Counted from the first letter of the stretch, positions 54,501 to 61,962 are shown. The stretch: 64,000 bases of DNA from Roseateles noduli (GCA_002205125.1 NIOE01000002.1:558001-622000), one strand, 5' to 3'. Notes: generated by a model not told the origin, from the sequence alone. Numbers and translations are program-made.

Positions 54501-57395
54501 ACGGACCAGCGCCGGCAGCTCGCGCTTGGCGGCGGCCTGCGCGGCGGCGGCCGTCGTCCATTCGAGCAGTCGCCGGCCCGACACGGTCTGGCGCCACAGC
54601 GCGCGCCCGATGGCGTCGAGGTACAGCAGCGACAGATGCAGCAGCAGCGCGACGTGCCAGGCCGCCAGGCCGAGCGCGCGGCGCAGGTCGAGCGCGGTCT
54701 CGCGATAGAAATGCCGACGCGCCAGGCCGTCGCGGCTGGGCACCAGCCCGGCCAGCGCGCCGACCAGCGGTCCGATCGCGAAGGCGGCGGCGACGACCGC
54801 CAGCGTCAGGCCGAAGGGCAGGACCTCCGTGCCCAGCACCAGCAGCATCAGGCCCAGCGACATCGGCGCGACCAGCGAGCGGCGCAGGTTGTCGATCAGC
54901 TTCCAGCGGTTGATCGGCGGGATGCCGTAGCGGCCGGCGCGCGCGATGAAGGGCAGCAGCTGCCAGTCGCCGCGCGTCCAGCGGTGCAGCCGCGCATGCG
55001 AGACGTCCGCATGCATCGGCGAGTCCTCGACCAGCGAAATGTCGGAGACGCCGGCGCAGCGCGCGATGCTGCCTTCCAGCAGGTCGTGGCTCAAGACCTG
55101 ACCCTCTGGCAGGCGCGCGTCCAGCACCGCATGGCAGGCGCGCACGTCGAGCAGGCCCTTGCCGGTGAAGCTGCCTTCGCCGAACAGGTCCTGGAAGATC
55201 TCCGAGCTGACCGCGCTGTACGGATCGATGCCGAACTGGCCGACGAACAGCCGGTGGTACGGCGTGCTCTCCTTGTCGTCCGGCATGGGCGCGAGCACGC
55301 GCGGTTGCAGGATGGCGTAGCCCTCGACGACGCGGCGGCTGGCGGCGTCGACGCGGGGGCGGTTCATCGGGTGAGCCGCGGTGCCGACCAGCGCGCGCAG
55401 GCGGCCCGGCGGCATGTCGGTGTCGGCGTCCAGCGTGATCAGGTGGCGCACGCCGGGCGCGGGACGGGACAGCTCGCCGAACTCGACGAAGGGCGAGGTG
55501 CCGGCGGACGTCGCCAGCGTGCGCAGCAGCAGCTCGATCTTGCCGCGCTTGCGCTCCCAGCCGATCCAGCGGCGCTCGGTCGAGGACCATTCGCGCTGAC
55601 GGTGCAGGAACAGGAAACGCGGCCGGCCGTCGGCCAGCGGCCCGTGGCGCTCGTTGAGCGCCGAGATCGCGTCCGCCGCGGTGACGACGATCATCGTGTC
55701 GCCGGTCTGGTGTTCCTCGTAGGCATCGGAATGATCGCTGAGCAGCGCGAACTGCACGAGCCGCTCAGGATTGGCGAGGTGGTGCTGTTCCAACTGCGCG
55801 ATCAGCGGCGCGATGGCGTCCTCGTTGGGCAGCAGCACCGGCATCACGACCAGCGTGCGTTCCGCGTCGGGTAGGCCGGTGGAGAAGTCCAGGCGAGGCA
55901 GCCGCGCGGGGCGGGCGAGCTCGCTGATCCAGCGGTTCGTCAAAGCCACGACGGCCTCGCTGATCGGGCCCGCGGCCAGCACGGCGGCGGTCCACAACAG
56001 CCAGGTCGCAGCGCCGGGGCGGGCCTGGCTCATCAGCCAGTACAGGCCGAGCAGACCCAGCAGCGCGAGACCGCCGAGGTAGGCGACCGCCGCCCAGCGC
56101 TGTCCCGGCGCGGTGTCGTGCGGCGGCCAGCGGCGCTCCTGCAGGCCGAGCGCCGCGAGCAGCGTCGGCCGGCCGGCGCCGCGCCACCAGTAGATCGGCG
56201 CGCTGCGGCGGTCGGGTTCGCCGTCCTGAGGCGGGCCCGCGCGCTGCGTCAGTTCCAACAGCTGCCGCGCGATGTCGAGCTCGCTCTTCTCGCTCTTGCG
56301 CGCGAGCTCCTCGATCTCATGCAGCGTCATGTCCTGCGTGTCCGCAGCCTCGGCGGCGAACACCGGCGACTGCCCCAGCGTCTGCATCACCGGGCTGACG
56401 GCCTGGATCAGGCGGCGCCAGTCGGTCTGGTCGATGCGCCGCAGCGCGGTGATCGCGTTGCGGATGCTCTGCAGGTCGCGGATCGATTCGTCCTGCTGCC
56501 GCGCGAGCGCCTGTGCGGGCGCCGGCAGCCGGGTGCTGAGCCACGCGGCCAACTCGCCCATCAGCGGCTGCGGCAGTTCCTCGAGACGATGGTCGAGCTG
56601 CAGCCAGAAGGCCTCGACGACGCCGCGTTCCTTCATGCGCGGCTCCAGCCGCGTGATGGCCTCGATGCCGGCGTCGGCCGGATGGCCGTCGTACCAGTGG
56701 TGGACGACGTCGCGCGCGGCCTGCAGCGTGGCGAAGCGCTCGGCCAGCCGGCGCAGGTTCTCGACCAGCACGACGCGCAGCGTCGTCGGCAGCGCCCAGA
56801 GCTCGGCCAACGACAGCGCGCGCTCGTCCTGGTAGGCGCGCAGGTAGGCGGCCAGCAGCTCGGTGTCGAAGCCGCCGTCGGTGTGCGCCACCCAGGCCCA
56901 GGCGATGCCGTAGATGCGGGGCAGGCCCGCGAGCGGCTCGTCCCGCAGGCGCGGCAGCAATCGGAAGAAACCGCGCGGCAGGCCGCGACGCACCTGGTGC
57001 GTCTGTTCGTCGATCAGCGCGGCGTTGTCCAGCAGCCATTTGCCGGCGGCGCCGAGGTGGCGGAAGTCGCGATGGCGCTTCTCGATCAGGCGCCGCGTCT
57101 GCTGCAGCATCGCGACGTTGTCGTCCAGCCGCGGGAAGAACTGGCCGGCACCGGCCGTGCCCTGGACCGCCTGCGCCTGCGCGAGGCTGCGCCCGTGCTG
57201 CTCGAAGCGCGCGAGGCCGAACAGCACGGACCGCACCGGCGGCTCGATGGTGCCGAGCGCCGGGTCGAGCAACGCAAGTTCTTCCGCAATTTCCGGGGAG
57301 GGATCCGTCCCCGGCTCGGGGGAGCGGTTCGACGGGGCCTCCGGCGGGGGGGCCGGAGGTCGGTGTGAGTCGTTCGCGCTCCGGACGTCGGTCAT
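48522..57395 (-). CDS. ndvB: cyclic beta-1,2-glucan synthase
   Basis: A giant 2957-residue inner-membrane enzyme, the size of NdvB/Cgs (about 2830-2870) plus a little. In order: an N-terminal region of helices; a GT84 glycosyltransferase module with HLITLDADTDMPPGRLRALV (about residue 655) and the RWTRGDWQLLPF motif (about 805), flanked by membrane helices; a glycoamylase-like GH189 module (about 1370-1560, SWTGSMFEYLMPSLVLR, GISESAIAGQDHTLAYQYG) that cyclises the chain; and a C-terminal GH94 phosphorylase-like module with GTGDWNDGMNRVGHEGKG (about 2620) that trims chain length. It makes periplasmic osmoregulated cyclic glucans. The ATG at 57395 overlaps the stop of the small gene upstream (ATGA). 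Confidence 0.95.
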   Translation of the reverse strand: MTDVRSANDSHRPPAPPPEAPSNRSPEPGTDPSPEIAEELALLDPALGTIEPPVRSVLFGLARFEQHGRSLAQAQAVQGTAGAGQFFPRLDDNVAMLQQTRRLIEKRHRDFRHLGAAGKWLLDNAALIDEQTHQVRRGLPRGFFRLLPRLRDEPLAGLPRIYGIAWAWVAHTDGGFDTELLAAYLRAYQDERALSLAELWALPTTLRVVLVENLRRLAERFATLQAARDVVHHWYDGHPADAGIEAITRLEPRMKERGVVEAFWLQLDHRLEELPQPLMGELAAWLSTRLPAPAQALARQQDESIRDLQSIRNAITALRRIDQTDWRRLIQAVSPVMQTLGQSPVFAAEAADTQDMTLHEIEELARKSEKSELDIARQLLELTQRAGPPQDGEPDRRSAPIYWWRGAGRPTLLAALGLQERRWPPHDTAPGQRWAAVAYLGGLALLGLLGLYWLMSQARPGAATWLLWTAAVLAAGPISEAVVALTNRWISELARPARLPRLDFSTGLPDAERTLVVMPVLLPNEDAIAPLIAQLEQHHLANPERLVQFALLSDHSDAYEEHQTGDTMIVVTAADAISALNERHGPLADGRPRFLFLHRQREWSSTERRWIGWERKRGKIELLLRTLATSAGTSPFVEFGELSRPAPGVRHLITLDADTDMPPGRLRALVGTAAHPMNRPRVDAASRRVVEGYAILQPRVLAPMPDDKESTPYHRLFVGQFGIDPYSAVSSEIFQDLFGEGSFTGKGLLDVRACHAVLDARLPEGQVLSHDLLEGSIARCAGVSDISLVEDSPMHADVSHARLHRWTRGDWQLLPFIARAGRYGIPPINRWKLIDNLRRSLVAPMSLGLMLLVLGTEVLPFGLTLAVVAAAFAIGPLVGALAGLVPSRDGLARRHFYRETALDLRRALGLAAWHVALLLHLSLLYLDAIGRALWRQTVSGRRLLEWTTAAAAQAAAKRELPALVRQHLRVPIAAAVLGGVLAIAALSGAPVNGTAALVLLVVWALSPLWIWWASAPRATLLQREAELDPQGRDYLWQLARDTWRFYDTHVGAADNHLPPDNVQLTPHLLVAHRTSPTNIGLYLLTVACAREMGFIGVVAMTERLSATLDTLERLPRWHGHFYNWYDTESLVVLAPGYVSAVDSGNCSAHLLTVARACEMAAEMTPDQLAQAPRDALAKTLHRLRVMQPPLANDGVLGAGASLVAALIDPRNAEAGAEEQQAVLRMQVAAARAELDGLATAEHYEASAAHWLLRDLIAQLDSFWRDHGAAFAESRQRLRELAQRARRLGLEADYRPLFDPERRLLRIGWRGDAQQLDDNHYDLLASEARLTSLIAIAKGDLPPEHWRSLGRPFFSRDGAGSGAGSGMGDSLGLKSWTGSMFEYLMPSLVLREPANSALGRAIRTAVAEQRFEARDKGTPWGISESAIAGQDHTLAYQYGPQGVQTLALARLAVDERVLAPYAVVMAAIVAPVRVVANLQDFERLGARGAFGFIEAVDYTPQRQTAGAGFTLVQTYMAHHQAMGFVALTNLLADDAPRRWLMSDPHVKAVATLLHERAPREVAPLSTAAADATPRSRQVRKTRMVRESEPLNETLPLTHMLTNGRYSVVLRSHGGGYSNWDGVSVTRWRDDLLRDQHGSFTMLRRAGEDDWFSNTARPAPDPRARYEARMQAERVLFEAAWPDLQSCTTVWVSPEDDCELRQVELTNRGSQPLALDLVSSFEATLAPQRGDEAHPAFSNLFIQARWDEAEHALHLRRRPRLFDEAAMRAVFFLAGVDGGSACAKGPRRDGDTSECRPDGYTLREVLPIADRGRWLGRYGSSTRPVGDARPEFVDDEADVTAAGEPGRLLDTGLDPIAGLRVGLDLAPGATVRLTFCTAASRDGDLLRALVDKYRQSAHVERSASMSHTMGGIRLRELQFDTATWGALLQLNTLVTGQAVREPAHVREPRGRCDRRALYRFGISGDRPIIMVTITGEEGIDLIRAMKKALRMWTTHAVGVDLVVLNEEPSSYNAPVQQALQALQARLQGQAQGRPGHLCSALHVLRDGDLQPDERFTLQTLTRLRLQADGRPLSQQLERWIEDTAPTNESQRLPVAHALAERPRPEATSRPPEGRFDPDHGGFSFEVSPERHPSKPWVNVLANRDFGCQVTEIAAGYTWAGNSRMHQVTPWSNDPLIDPPGEWLLLHDLDNDRVWPLGRQLRREAPMSIEHGIGYSRSRQRLDDLQVELCWCVDRDASVKQVQVRIDSGARSRRRLRLVALAEWQLGSARGERLSVTTHNDWLTVGELGAGLPQPERALALQATQLDHLGGFGDATAALCIRPRQRGDSSDARNAGGTGAGSFGDVDQVRVRLDQQDWTCDRREFFDSAGRMVLPKALSRRSGSGLDACAALSARLELDASQPAELTVLLGHAPSPDAAHALMEAAWKVDPATRLDRQRRQWPELLGGLQVSTPDPRFDALTNHWLPYQTLVCRMWARAGFYQAGGAFGYRDQLQDAMALTDVAPQLLADQIRRSAARQFPEGDVQHWWHEPGGAGVRTHFSDDRLWLPYALAHYLVRTGDLSLLEDAVPFLNGQQVPEGAEDIYESPRTDGPTASVYEHAARAIDRSLDSGQHGLPLFGTGDWNDGMNRVGHEGKGESVWMAWFLAQVIEDFAPVATARGEHERVQRWKAARDGWIAALDGPGWDGQWYRRGFFDDGSPLGSSENAECKIDLIAQSWSVLTAAADPAHAQQAMASACAHLLDPVAKLARLLHPPLAMAQPSAGYIQSYAPGVRENGGQYNHAAVWALMALARLGQRDKMWQVYTGLSPAHRWADPRLGPTYAIEPYVMAGDIYSHAPWVGRGGWSWYSGSAGWLLRASLESICGVVVEQGRLRVDACLPVHWEQAEVRIRHEGRWLRIIVCANETACRAAQTREAGARRENAGESIELSSLSPDQALVVVSVPEMVRLPEADALRTTGR

Positions 57396-57631
57396 AGCCA
57401 GTGGGCAAACAGGCCGAAGGTGATGGCGCTGAGGGCGGCCGTGGTGGCCAGCCGGGGCAGGACCAGGCCCCGCGCACGTTCGGCGAGCAGAGCGACGCCG
57501 AACCATCGCCCTCGGGCCTTCGCGCACTGGATCAGGTGGCGCTGCAGCGCCTGGTCGTAGTGGTGCGGGACGGCGGTGCCGACCGCACCGACCGGAACGA
57601 TCGGGCTGAGCGGGCCGACTGGGCTGTTCAT
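57392..57631 (-). CDS. small membrane protein coupled to the glucan synthase
   Basis: A 79-residue protein. After a Pro/Val-rich start (MNSPVGPLSPIVPVGAVGTA) it has a cytoplasmic-looking basic helix (YDQALQRHLIQCAKARGRWF) and a C-terminal hydrophobic helix (TTAALSAITFGLFAHWL), so it is probably tail-anchored. AGAGAGG precedes its ATG and its stop overlaps the glucan synthase start (ATGA). The strict coupling suggests a subunit or assembly factor of the synthase; I know no named homologue. Confidence 0.65.
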   Translation of the reverse strand: MNSPVGPLSPIVPVGAVGTAVPHHYDQALQRHLIQCAKARGRWFGVALLAERARGLVLPRLATTAALSAITFGLFAHWL

Positions 57632-58116
57632 GGTGGGAACCTCTCTGCAAGTGGATGAAGCGGTCTGAAACCGGACGTTTCAAACTGGCAAGCACCATGC
57701 CTGCGCAAGCAATCTGTGCGACTGCTGCCGACGACCTTCCAAATACCCATGCCGAGGCATGAATTCGAGCGCGATGTCAACTGCGCGTGAAGACCCTTCC
57801 TGTCCCTGCTTTGTCCCTTGAAGGGACGCCGCCCTGTCCCTGCCTGTCACCCGGGCGATGGTCGCGGCTGTCCCTTGCGTCGTCCGCGGGAGGAGGGCGC
57901 AGAGGCCCTGCGAAGAGGCGGCGGAACTGCGCTCTCCAGAGGAGATGGGATGCGCCGAAGGCCCGATGAACAGGGGCTTCCCGGGCAGGCTGCCCCGAAT
58001 GAGGGGGGCTGTCCCCGCTTACGGGATAGGGGGTGCGCGGGGGCAGTGGCGGCTCCTAGACTTTGCAGCACTCGCATCGCAACTCGGGCGCCCCGCAAGC
58101 GCCCCGGAGGATGACC
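57632..58116. other. intergenic region with palindromes and heptamer repeats
   Basis: 485 bases between the divergent small membrane gene and the second PEP-CTERM gene. It holds TGAAAC-N5-GTTTCA (57666-57682), CATGCC-GA-GGCATG (57748-57761), GTCCCTT-G-AAGGGAC (57813-57827) and four copies of TGTCCCT (57801, 57812, 57835, 57869). I see no credible gene and no sigma-54 promoter like the one at 1385; a TGGC...TTTGCA at 58045-58064 has the wrong spacing. Confidence 0.55.
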
Positions 58117-58695
58117 ATGACCGCCATCGCCTGGCTTCAACGAGGCCGACGCGCCTTCACACGACTGCTCCTGGTCGCGGCCTCGTCGGCCGGCTTGCTG
58201 GGGCTGTCCGCAGCGCCGGCCGCCGCCGCGCCGATCACGCTCTCGACGACCCAGACCTCGGTGGTCCTGGACGCCGGCGACAGCTTCGTGATCACCGGCC
58301 AGATCACCAACATCAGCGGCGGACCACTGCTGACCACGGACTTCTTCCTGTCCCTCAGCGGCTATCCGTTCCCCTTCGTGGACGTGACGCCGCTGCTGGG
58401 CGACCCCGAGGTGGCGATCCCCGATCGCACCATCAGCCCGGTCCTGGACCTGCTGATGATCGCGACGCTGCCCGATCTCCTCGCGGATCTGAACTTCAAC
58501 CTCTCCATCCTGCTGTCGGACATCAACGGCAACTTCGCCGACGAAGTGTCCGTGGCGGTGCTGGTGCGGGCCGCGGCCGCCAGCGACGTGCCGGAGCCCG
58601 GCACGCTCGCCCTGGCGCTGATCGCGCTGGTGCCGCTGGTCGTGCGACGCGTCCATCGCCGGACAGATCCTCCCGGCCCGCTCGCAGGCGCCTGA
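58117..58695 (+). CDS. PEP-CTERM protein with an extended C-terminal tail
   Basis: A 192-residue exported protein. The signal peptide (FTRLLLVAASSAGLLGLSAA) ends near PAAAA. The mature part is Leu/Asp/Ser-rich with predicted beta strands. The sorting tail is DVPEPGTLALALIALVPLVV followed by the basic RRVHRR, then 11 further residues (TDPPGPLAGA after an Arg), longer than usual. ATG 58117 has GGAGG at 58106-58110; the ATG at 58111 is too close to that site. It is a likely substrate of XrtA. The following gene starts 160 bases later. Confidence 0.85.
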   Translation: MTAIAWLQRGRRAFTRLLLVAASSAGLLGLSAAPAAAAPITLSTTQTSVVLDAGDSFVITGQITNISGGPLLTTDFFLSLSGYPFPFVDVTPLLGDPEVAIPDRTISPVLDLLMIATLPDLLADLNFNLSILLSDINGNFADEVSVAVLVRAAAASDVPEPGTLALALIALVPLVVRRVHRRTDPPGPLAGA

Positions 58696-58855
58696 GCACG
58701 GACGGCTGGCGGACCACGCCGCCGGCCGGTCTTCTCTCCCGTTCCCTCTCCCGTCCCCCGCAGCGCCCGGCCCTCAGGCATCCACGGACGCGCCCGGCAC
58801 GACGGGTCCATTTCGACTCTCCTCGACTCTCTTCGAGACATCACAAGGGGCAGGC

Positions 58856-59599
58856 ATGGCCACAGTCGTCTCCGCGCGCGTGACCCTCGGCGCGCCATTC
58901 ATCCAGCGCTTCGCCGGTCAGGTGAGGTTGAACATCCCGTTGATGAACATCGGTGAATCCGCGCTCCAGGGCGTGCAGATCACCAGCATCACCTACGGCA
59001 GCGCGACGCGGCAGAGCCCGCCCAACGCGCCCATCTTCCTGGGCACGCTCGGGGCCTCGTCGTCGACGACCTTCGCCGGTCGTTTCTCCGACGCGGGACT
59101 GGTGGACAACGCCAACCTGCTGCTGACGGTGCGCGGCTCCTACGTCGTCGCCGGCGTGGCCTACGGCCTGACGGTCAGCCGCTACGTGCGGGTGCCGGCG
59201 GCGGGGAGCTTCCCGGCCGACGAGCTGCGCGCTTCGCTCGCGGTCACGACCACGCCCAACTACTGGAGCTACGCGCTGACCAACAACGAGTCGGCGGGCA
59301 GCGGCCAGCACATCGCGACGCTGTCGCTGTCGGTGAACGCGCCGGTGACGGTGACGGGCACGCCGGCGGGCTGGGAAGCGGACACCGACGGCATGACCTA
59401 CGTGACCTGGGTCGCCTCGGACCTGGTGCCGCCGTATCCCAACCACGTGGCGCCCGGCGCGACCCTGGCCGGCTTCCAGCTGATGAGCCCGCGCACGAGT
59501 TCCGAATCGACCGGCGCCAGCCTGGTCGCCTGGGACCACGCGGCCGACGACGCCGGCAAGGTGTCCGCCGACTACACGCTGACGCCGTCGCGCACTTGA
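58856..59599 (+). CDS. beta-rich protein of unknown function, first of a three-gene cassette
   Basis: A 247-residue protein that I cannot assign. It is rich in Thr, Ser, Val and Gly, with strand patterns like those of CARDB or immunoglobulin-like domains: two halves, RLNIPLMNIGESALQGVQIT and ANLLLTVRGSYVVAGVAYG, then SYALTNNESAGSGQHIATLS. No signal peptide, no cysteine and no catalytic motif is visible. AAGGGGC precedes the ATG. The cysteine-rich protein begins 23 bases after its stop, so it belongs to the same transcript as the next two genes. Confidence 0.7.
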   Translation: MATVVSARVTLGAPFIQRFAGQVRLNIPLMNIGESALQGVQITSITYGSATRQSPPNAPIFLGTLGASSSTTFAGRFSDAGLVDNANLLLTVRGSYVVAGVAYGLTVSRYVRVPAAGSFPADELRASLAVTTTPNYWSYALTNNESAGSGQHIATLSLSVNAPVTVTGTPAGWEADTDGMTYVTWVASDLVPPYPNHVAPGATLAGFQLMSPRTSSESTGASLVAWDHAADDAGKVSADYTLTPSRT

Positions 59600-59622
59600 G
59601 CCGCCACGGCAAGGAGTGATCC

Positions 59623-60690
59623 ATGACAGAACGCACCTTCGGTTTCGGGCAACGCGTCGCCGCGCTCTTGCGGCGCGGCATGGGCGGGTTCTCCGCCAGC
59701 GATTCGCCCGCCTTGCGATCGGATGACGCGATCGACCTCCAGGGACACCTGGCGGACAACGCCTTCGACAACTTCACCCGCTCGCTGGGCAGCCAGGGCT
59801 CTCGCCGCGACGTGCTGAAGGTGTCGGTGCTGGGCATGTTCTCGACGCTGGCCGGCGGCCTGCTGCCGCGCACGGCGCAGGCGGCGGCGGACTGCCTGTG
59901 CGGTCGCCAGCTCTACGACCCGGCGCTGCAATGCTGCCTGCCCAGCGGCGCCATCGCCAACAAGCATCCGGTGGCGGACCTCGCGGCCTGCCCGAACAAG
60001 GTGGCGCACCCCGGCTACAGCTGCACGCCCAATGGCTGCGGCGCGGCGGGCGGCACGCAGTACCCGTCGCAATACGGCGCGGCCAGCTTCCTGGGCTGCT
60101 GCAACGGCCACGACTGCTGCTACGGCGAGTGCAACCAGGCCAAGGCCGGTTGCGACAACACCTTCTACAGCTGCATGACCAGCTCCTGCGACGCGGCCTA
60201 TCCCGTCAACATGGTGCAGGTCGGACCGATCTCGGTGGATAGCAACAAGGTCAAGCGCGGCGCCTGCAAGGCGGCGGCGGGGGCCTACTACCAGGCGGTC
60301 AACACCGCCGGCGGCGATGCGTTCACCGCGGCGCAGCAGGCCGGTTGCGATTGCTGCGGCACGCAGCCTTGCCCGACCTGCCCCGGCGGTACCTGCGGCG
60401 CGCTGCCGAGTTGCCAGGACCCCGGTTGCGTCTGCTTCCAGACCATCGAGGGCCGCGGCTTCTGCCATCTGCCGCAGTCGTGCGCGGGGCTGCCGACCTG
60501 CTCGTCGTCCGCGGGTTGTCCGTCGGGATGGGCCTGCGTCAGCGTGACCTGCTGCGGCTCCACGCCGATCTGCATCCGGCCCTGCTTCGTGGTCGGGTCG
60601 AGTCTGGCGAGCCGCTCGGCCTCGGTTCCCAGCTTCGGCATGACGACCGCGGGTCCGGCGCAGGGCTCGGGCGAGATGCGGGCGAAATAA
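59623..60690 (+). CDS. cysteine-rich twin-arginine protein with a phospholipase A2-like motif
   Basis: A 355-residue protein. The N-terminal 60 residues are polar; then SRRDVLKVSVLGMFSTLAGG (Arg61-Arg62) is a Tat-type signal, ending near AQAA. The mature part has more than 30 cysteines. FLGCCNGHDCCYGECN carries the CCxxHDxC motif of secreted phospholipase A2 with His163-Asp164, and YDPALQCCLPSG and CTPNGCGAAGG lie upstream of it. A second cysteine block (CDCCGTQPCPTCPGGTCG to about 325) follows, then a Ser/Pro tail. The many disulfides need periplasmic oxidation, which the MauE-thioredoxin fusion downstream could provide. Activity is unproven. Confidence 0.8.
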   Translation: MTERTFGFGQRVAALLRRGMGGFSASDSPALRSDDAIDLQGHLADNAFDNFTRSLGSQGSRRDVLKVSVLGMFSTLAGGLLPRTAQAAADCLCGRQLYDPALQCCLPSGAIANKHPVADLAACPNKVAHPGYSCTPNGCGAAGGTQYPSQYGAASFLGCCNGHDCCYGECNQAKAGCDNTFYSCMTSSCDAAYPVNMVQVGPISVDSNKVKRGACKAAAGAYYQAVNTAGGDAFTAAQQAGCDCCGTQPCPTCPGGTCGALPSCQDPGCVCFQTIEGRGFCHLPQSCAGLPTCSSSAGCPSGWACVSVTCCGSTPICIRPCFVVGSSLASRSASVPSFGMTTAGPAQGSGEMRAK

Positions 60691-60710
60691 CCGCAAGGCC
60701 TTGTCACGTC

Positions 60711-60730
60711 GCCCGGCCATTCGGCCGGGC
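60711..60730 (+). terminator. hairpin between the cysteine-rich and MauE-fusion genes
   Basis: Perfect 8-bp stem GCCCGGCC/GGCCGGGC with an ATTC loop, 20 bases after the cysteine-rich gene's stop. There is no T-run, so it may stabilise the upstream message or lower read-through into the MauE fusion. Confidence 0.4.
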
Positions 60731-60781
60731 GCAACCATTGGTGGCGACACCGGACGAACGGAACGGGAAGGGAGACGCATC

Positions 60782-61867
60782 ATGGACATCCTGATCGTGT
60801 TGGGGGGCTGGTTCCTGGCGGGCGTGTTCGCGCTCGCGGCGTGGTCCAAGCTGGCGGAACCGGACGCGACCGCGCAGGCGCTGCGCAGCTTCGGCGTGCC
60901 GGCGGCGCTGGCGCGCTCAGGCGCCTGGCTGCTGCCGCTGCTGGAGTTCGCGGTCGCTCTACTGGTGGTGCTGCCGTGGGCGCCGGCGCTGGGCATCGCG
61001 CTGGCGGCTGGCCTGCTGGCCGTGTTCGCCGCGGCCATGGGCGTGCAGCTGGCGCAGGGCAACAAGCCCTCGTGCAACTGCTTCGGGCAGACGCGCTCGC
61101 AGCCGATCTCCTGGGCCAGCGTCGCGCGCAACGGCCTGCTGGTCGCGCTCGCCGCGTGGCTGCTGTCCGGCGCGCTGGCGTCCGAAGGTGCGGCATCGTT
61201 GACCGGCACGCTGGTATCCGGCGGGCGGGGGCAGGTCTTGCTCTCGACGGTGCTGGTGCTGGCGGTGGGGCTGCTGGGTTGGCTGGTGCTGCATCTGGCG
61301 CGCCAGCAGGGACGCCTGCTGCTGAAGATCGATCACCTGGAGCTGCGGCTGCAATCGCTGGGCATCGAGCCCGCGGGTGGCGTGCCCAGCCTGGAGACGC
61401 TGGTGTCCAACCAGGTGCTGCACGTCGGTCAGGCGGCGCCGGCCTTCGCCGCGCCGACCGTGGCGGGGAACACGCGCACGCTGGCGGACTACGTGGCGCA
61501 GTCGGGGTCGCAGCTGCTGGTCTTCGTCGGACCGCAATGCGCGCCGTGCCACGAGGTCATGAAGGAGATGGCGTCCTGGCGTCGTCAGGACGGCGAAGCG
61601 GTGCACTGGCTGACCATCAGCAGCGGCACGGCCGAGTCGAACCGCACGACCTTCAACAACCTGGCGCCGGATCGCGTGGTGCTGCAGTCGGGTCAGGACA
61701 TCAACCAGCTCTTCGGTGTGATCGCCACGCCGAGCGCGCTGTGGGTAGGCGCCGACGGCCGCATCCTGAGCACGGTGGCGGTGGGGCGCGATGCGATCCG
61801 CGCGCTGTACGACGCGCCGGTGCTGACGCCGAGCGACGGGCACGCGATGCCCCTCGCGTCGGCTTGA
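60782..61867 (+). CDS. MauE/DoxX-like membrane domain fused to a TlpA-like thioredoxin
   Basis: A 361-residue fusion. Residues 1-140 form a four-helix MauE-type membrane domain (WFLAGVFALAAWSKLAEPDA, ... NKPSCNCFGQTRSQPISW with its paired cysteines near 98-100). A further helix (LLSTVLVLAVGLLGWLVLHL) leads to a periplasmic thioredoxin fold with the active site GPQCAPCHEV (Cys253, Cys256) and IATPSALWVGADG, where the cis-proline lies. MauE and MauD are separate in methylamine dehydrogenase clusters, where they form the disulfides of the small subunit; here they are one chain. No amine dehydrogenase genes are near. The ATG follows GGGAAGGGAG. Confidence 0.87.
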   Translation: MDILIVLGGWFLAGVFALAAWSKLAEPDATAQALRSFGVPAALARSGAWLLPLLEFAVALLVVLPWAPALGIALAAGLLAVFAAAMGVQLAQGNKPSCNCFGQTRSQPISWASVARNGLLVALAAWLLSGALASEGAASLTGTLVSGGRGQVLLSTVLVLAVGLLGWLVLHLARQQGRLLLKIDHLELRLQSLGIEPAGGVPSLETLVSNQVLHVGQAAPAFAAPTVAGNTRTLADYVAQSGSQLLVFVGPQCAPCHEVMKEMASWRRQDGEAVHWLTISSGTAESNRTTFNNLAPDRVVLQSGQDINQLFGVIATPSALWVGADGRILSTVAVGRDAIRALYDAPVLTPSDGHAMPLASA

Positions 61868-61903
61868 GAGACGGGCTCCGGGGCATGCCGGGGCCGTCTT
61901 GAC
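61868..61903. terminator. probable bidirectional terminator
   Basis: An imperfect GC-rich hairpin (AGACGG...CCGG against CCGG...CCGTCT) lies right after the MauE-fusion stop, between it and the convergent sodC. No long T-run, so confidence is limited. Confidence 0.4.
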
Positions 61904-61962
61904 GGATTGGCCGTGTCCGTCGACGCCGGGTCAACAGGTCGACGGGCCGGCAGATCACAGGA

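Noticed and set aside
50745-55874. 1709-codon open frame on the plus strand inside the glucan synthase gene
   Set aside because: It is antisense to ndvB; its residues are the Arg/Val/Gln/His/Ala mix expected from a GC-rich shadow, with no domain or start signal.
58045-58064. TGGC...TTTGCA upstream of the second PEP-CTERM gene as a sigma-54 promoter
   Set aside because: GG and GC are 15 bases apart instead of 10.
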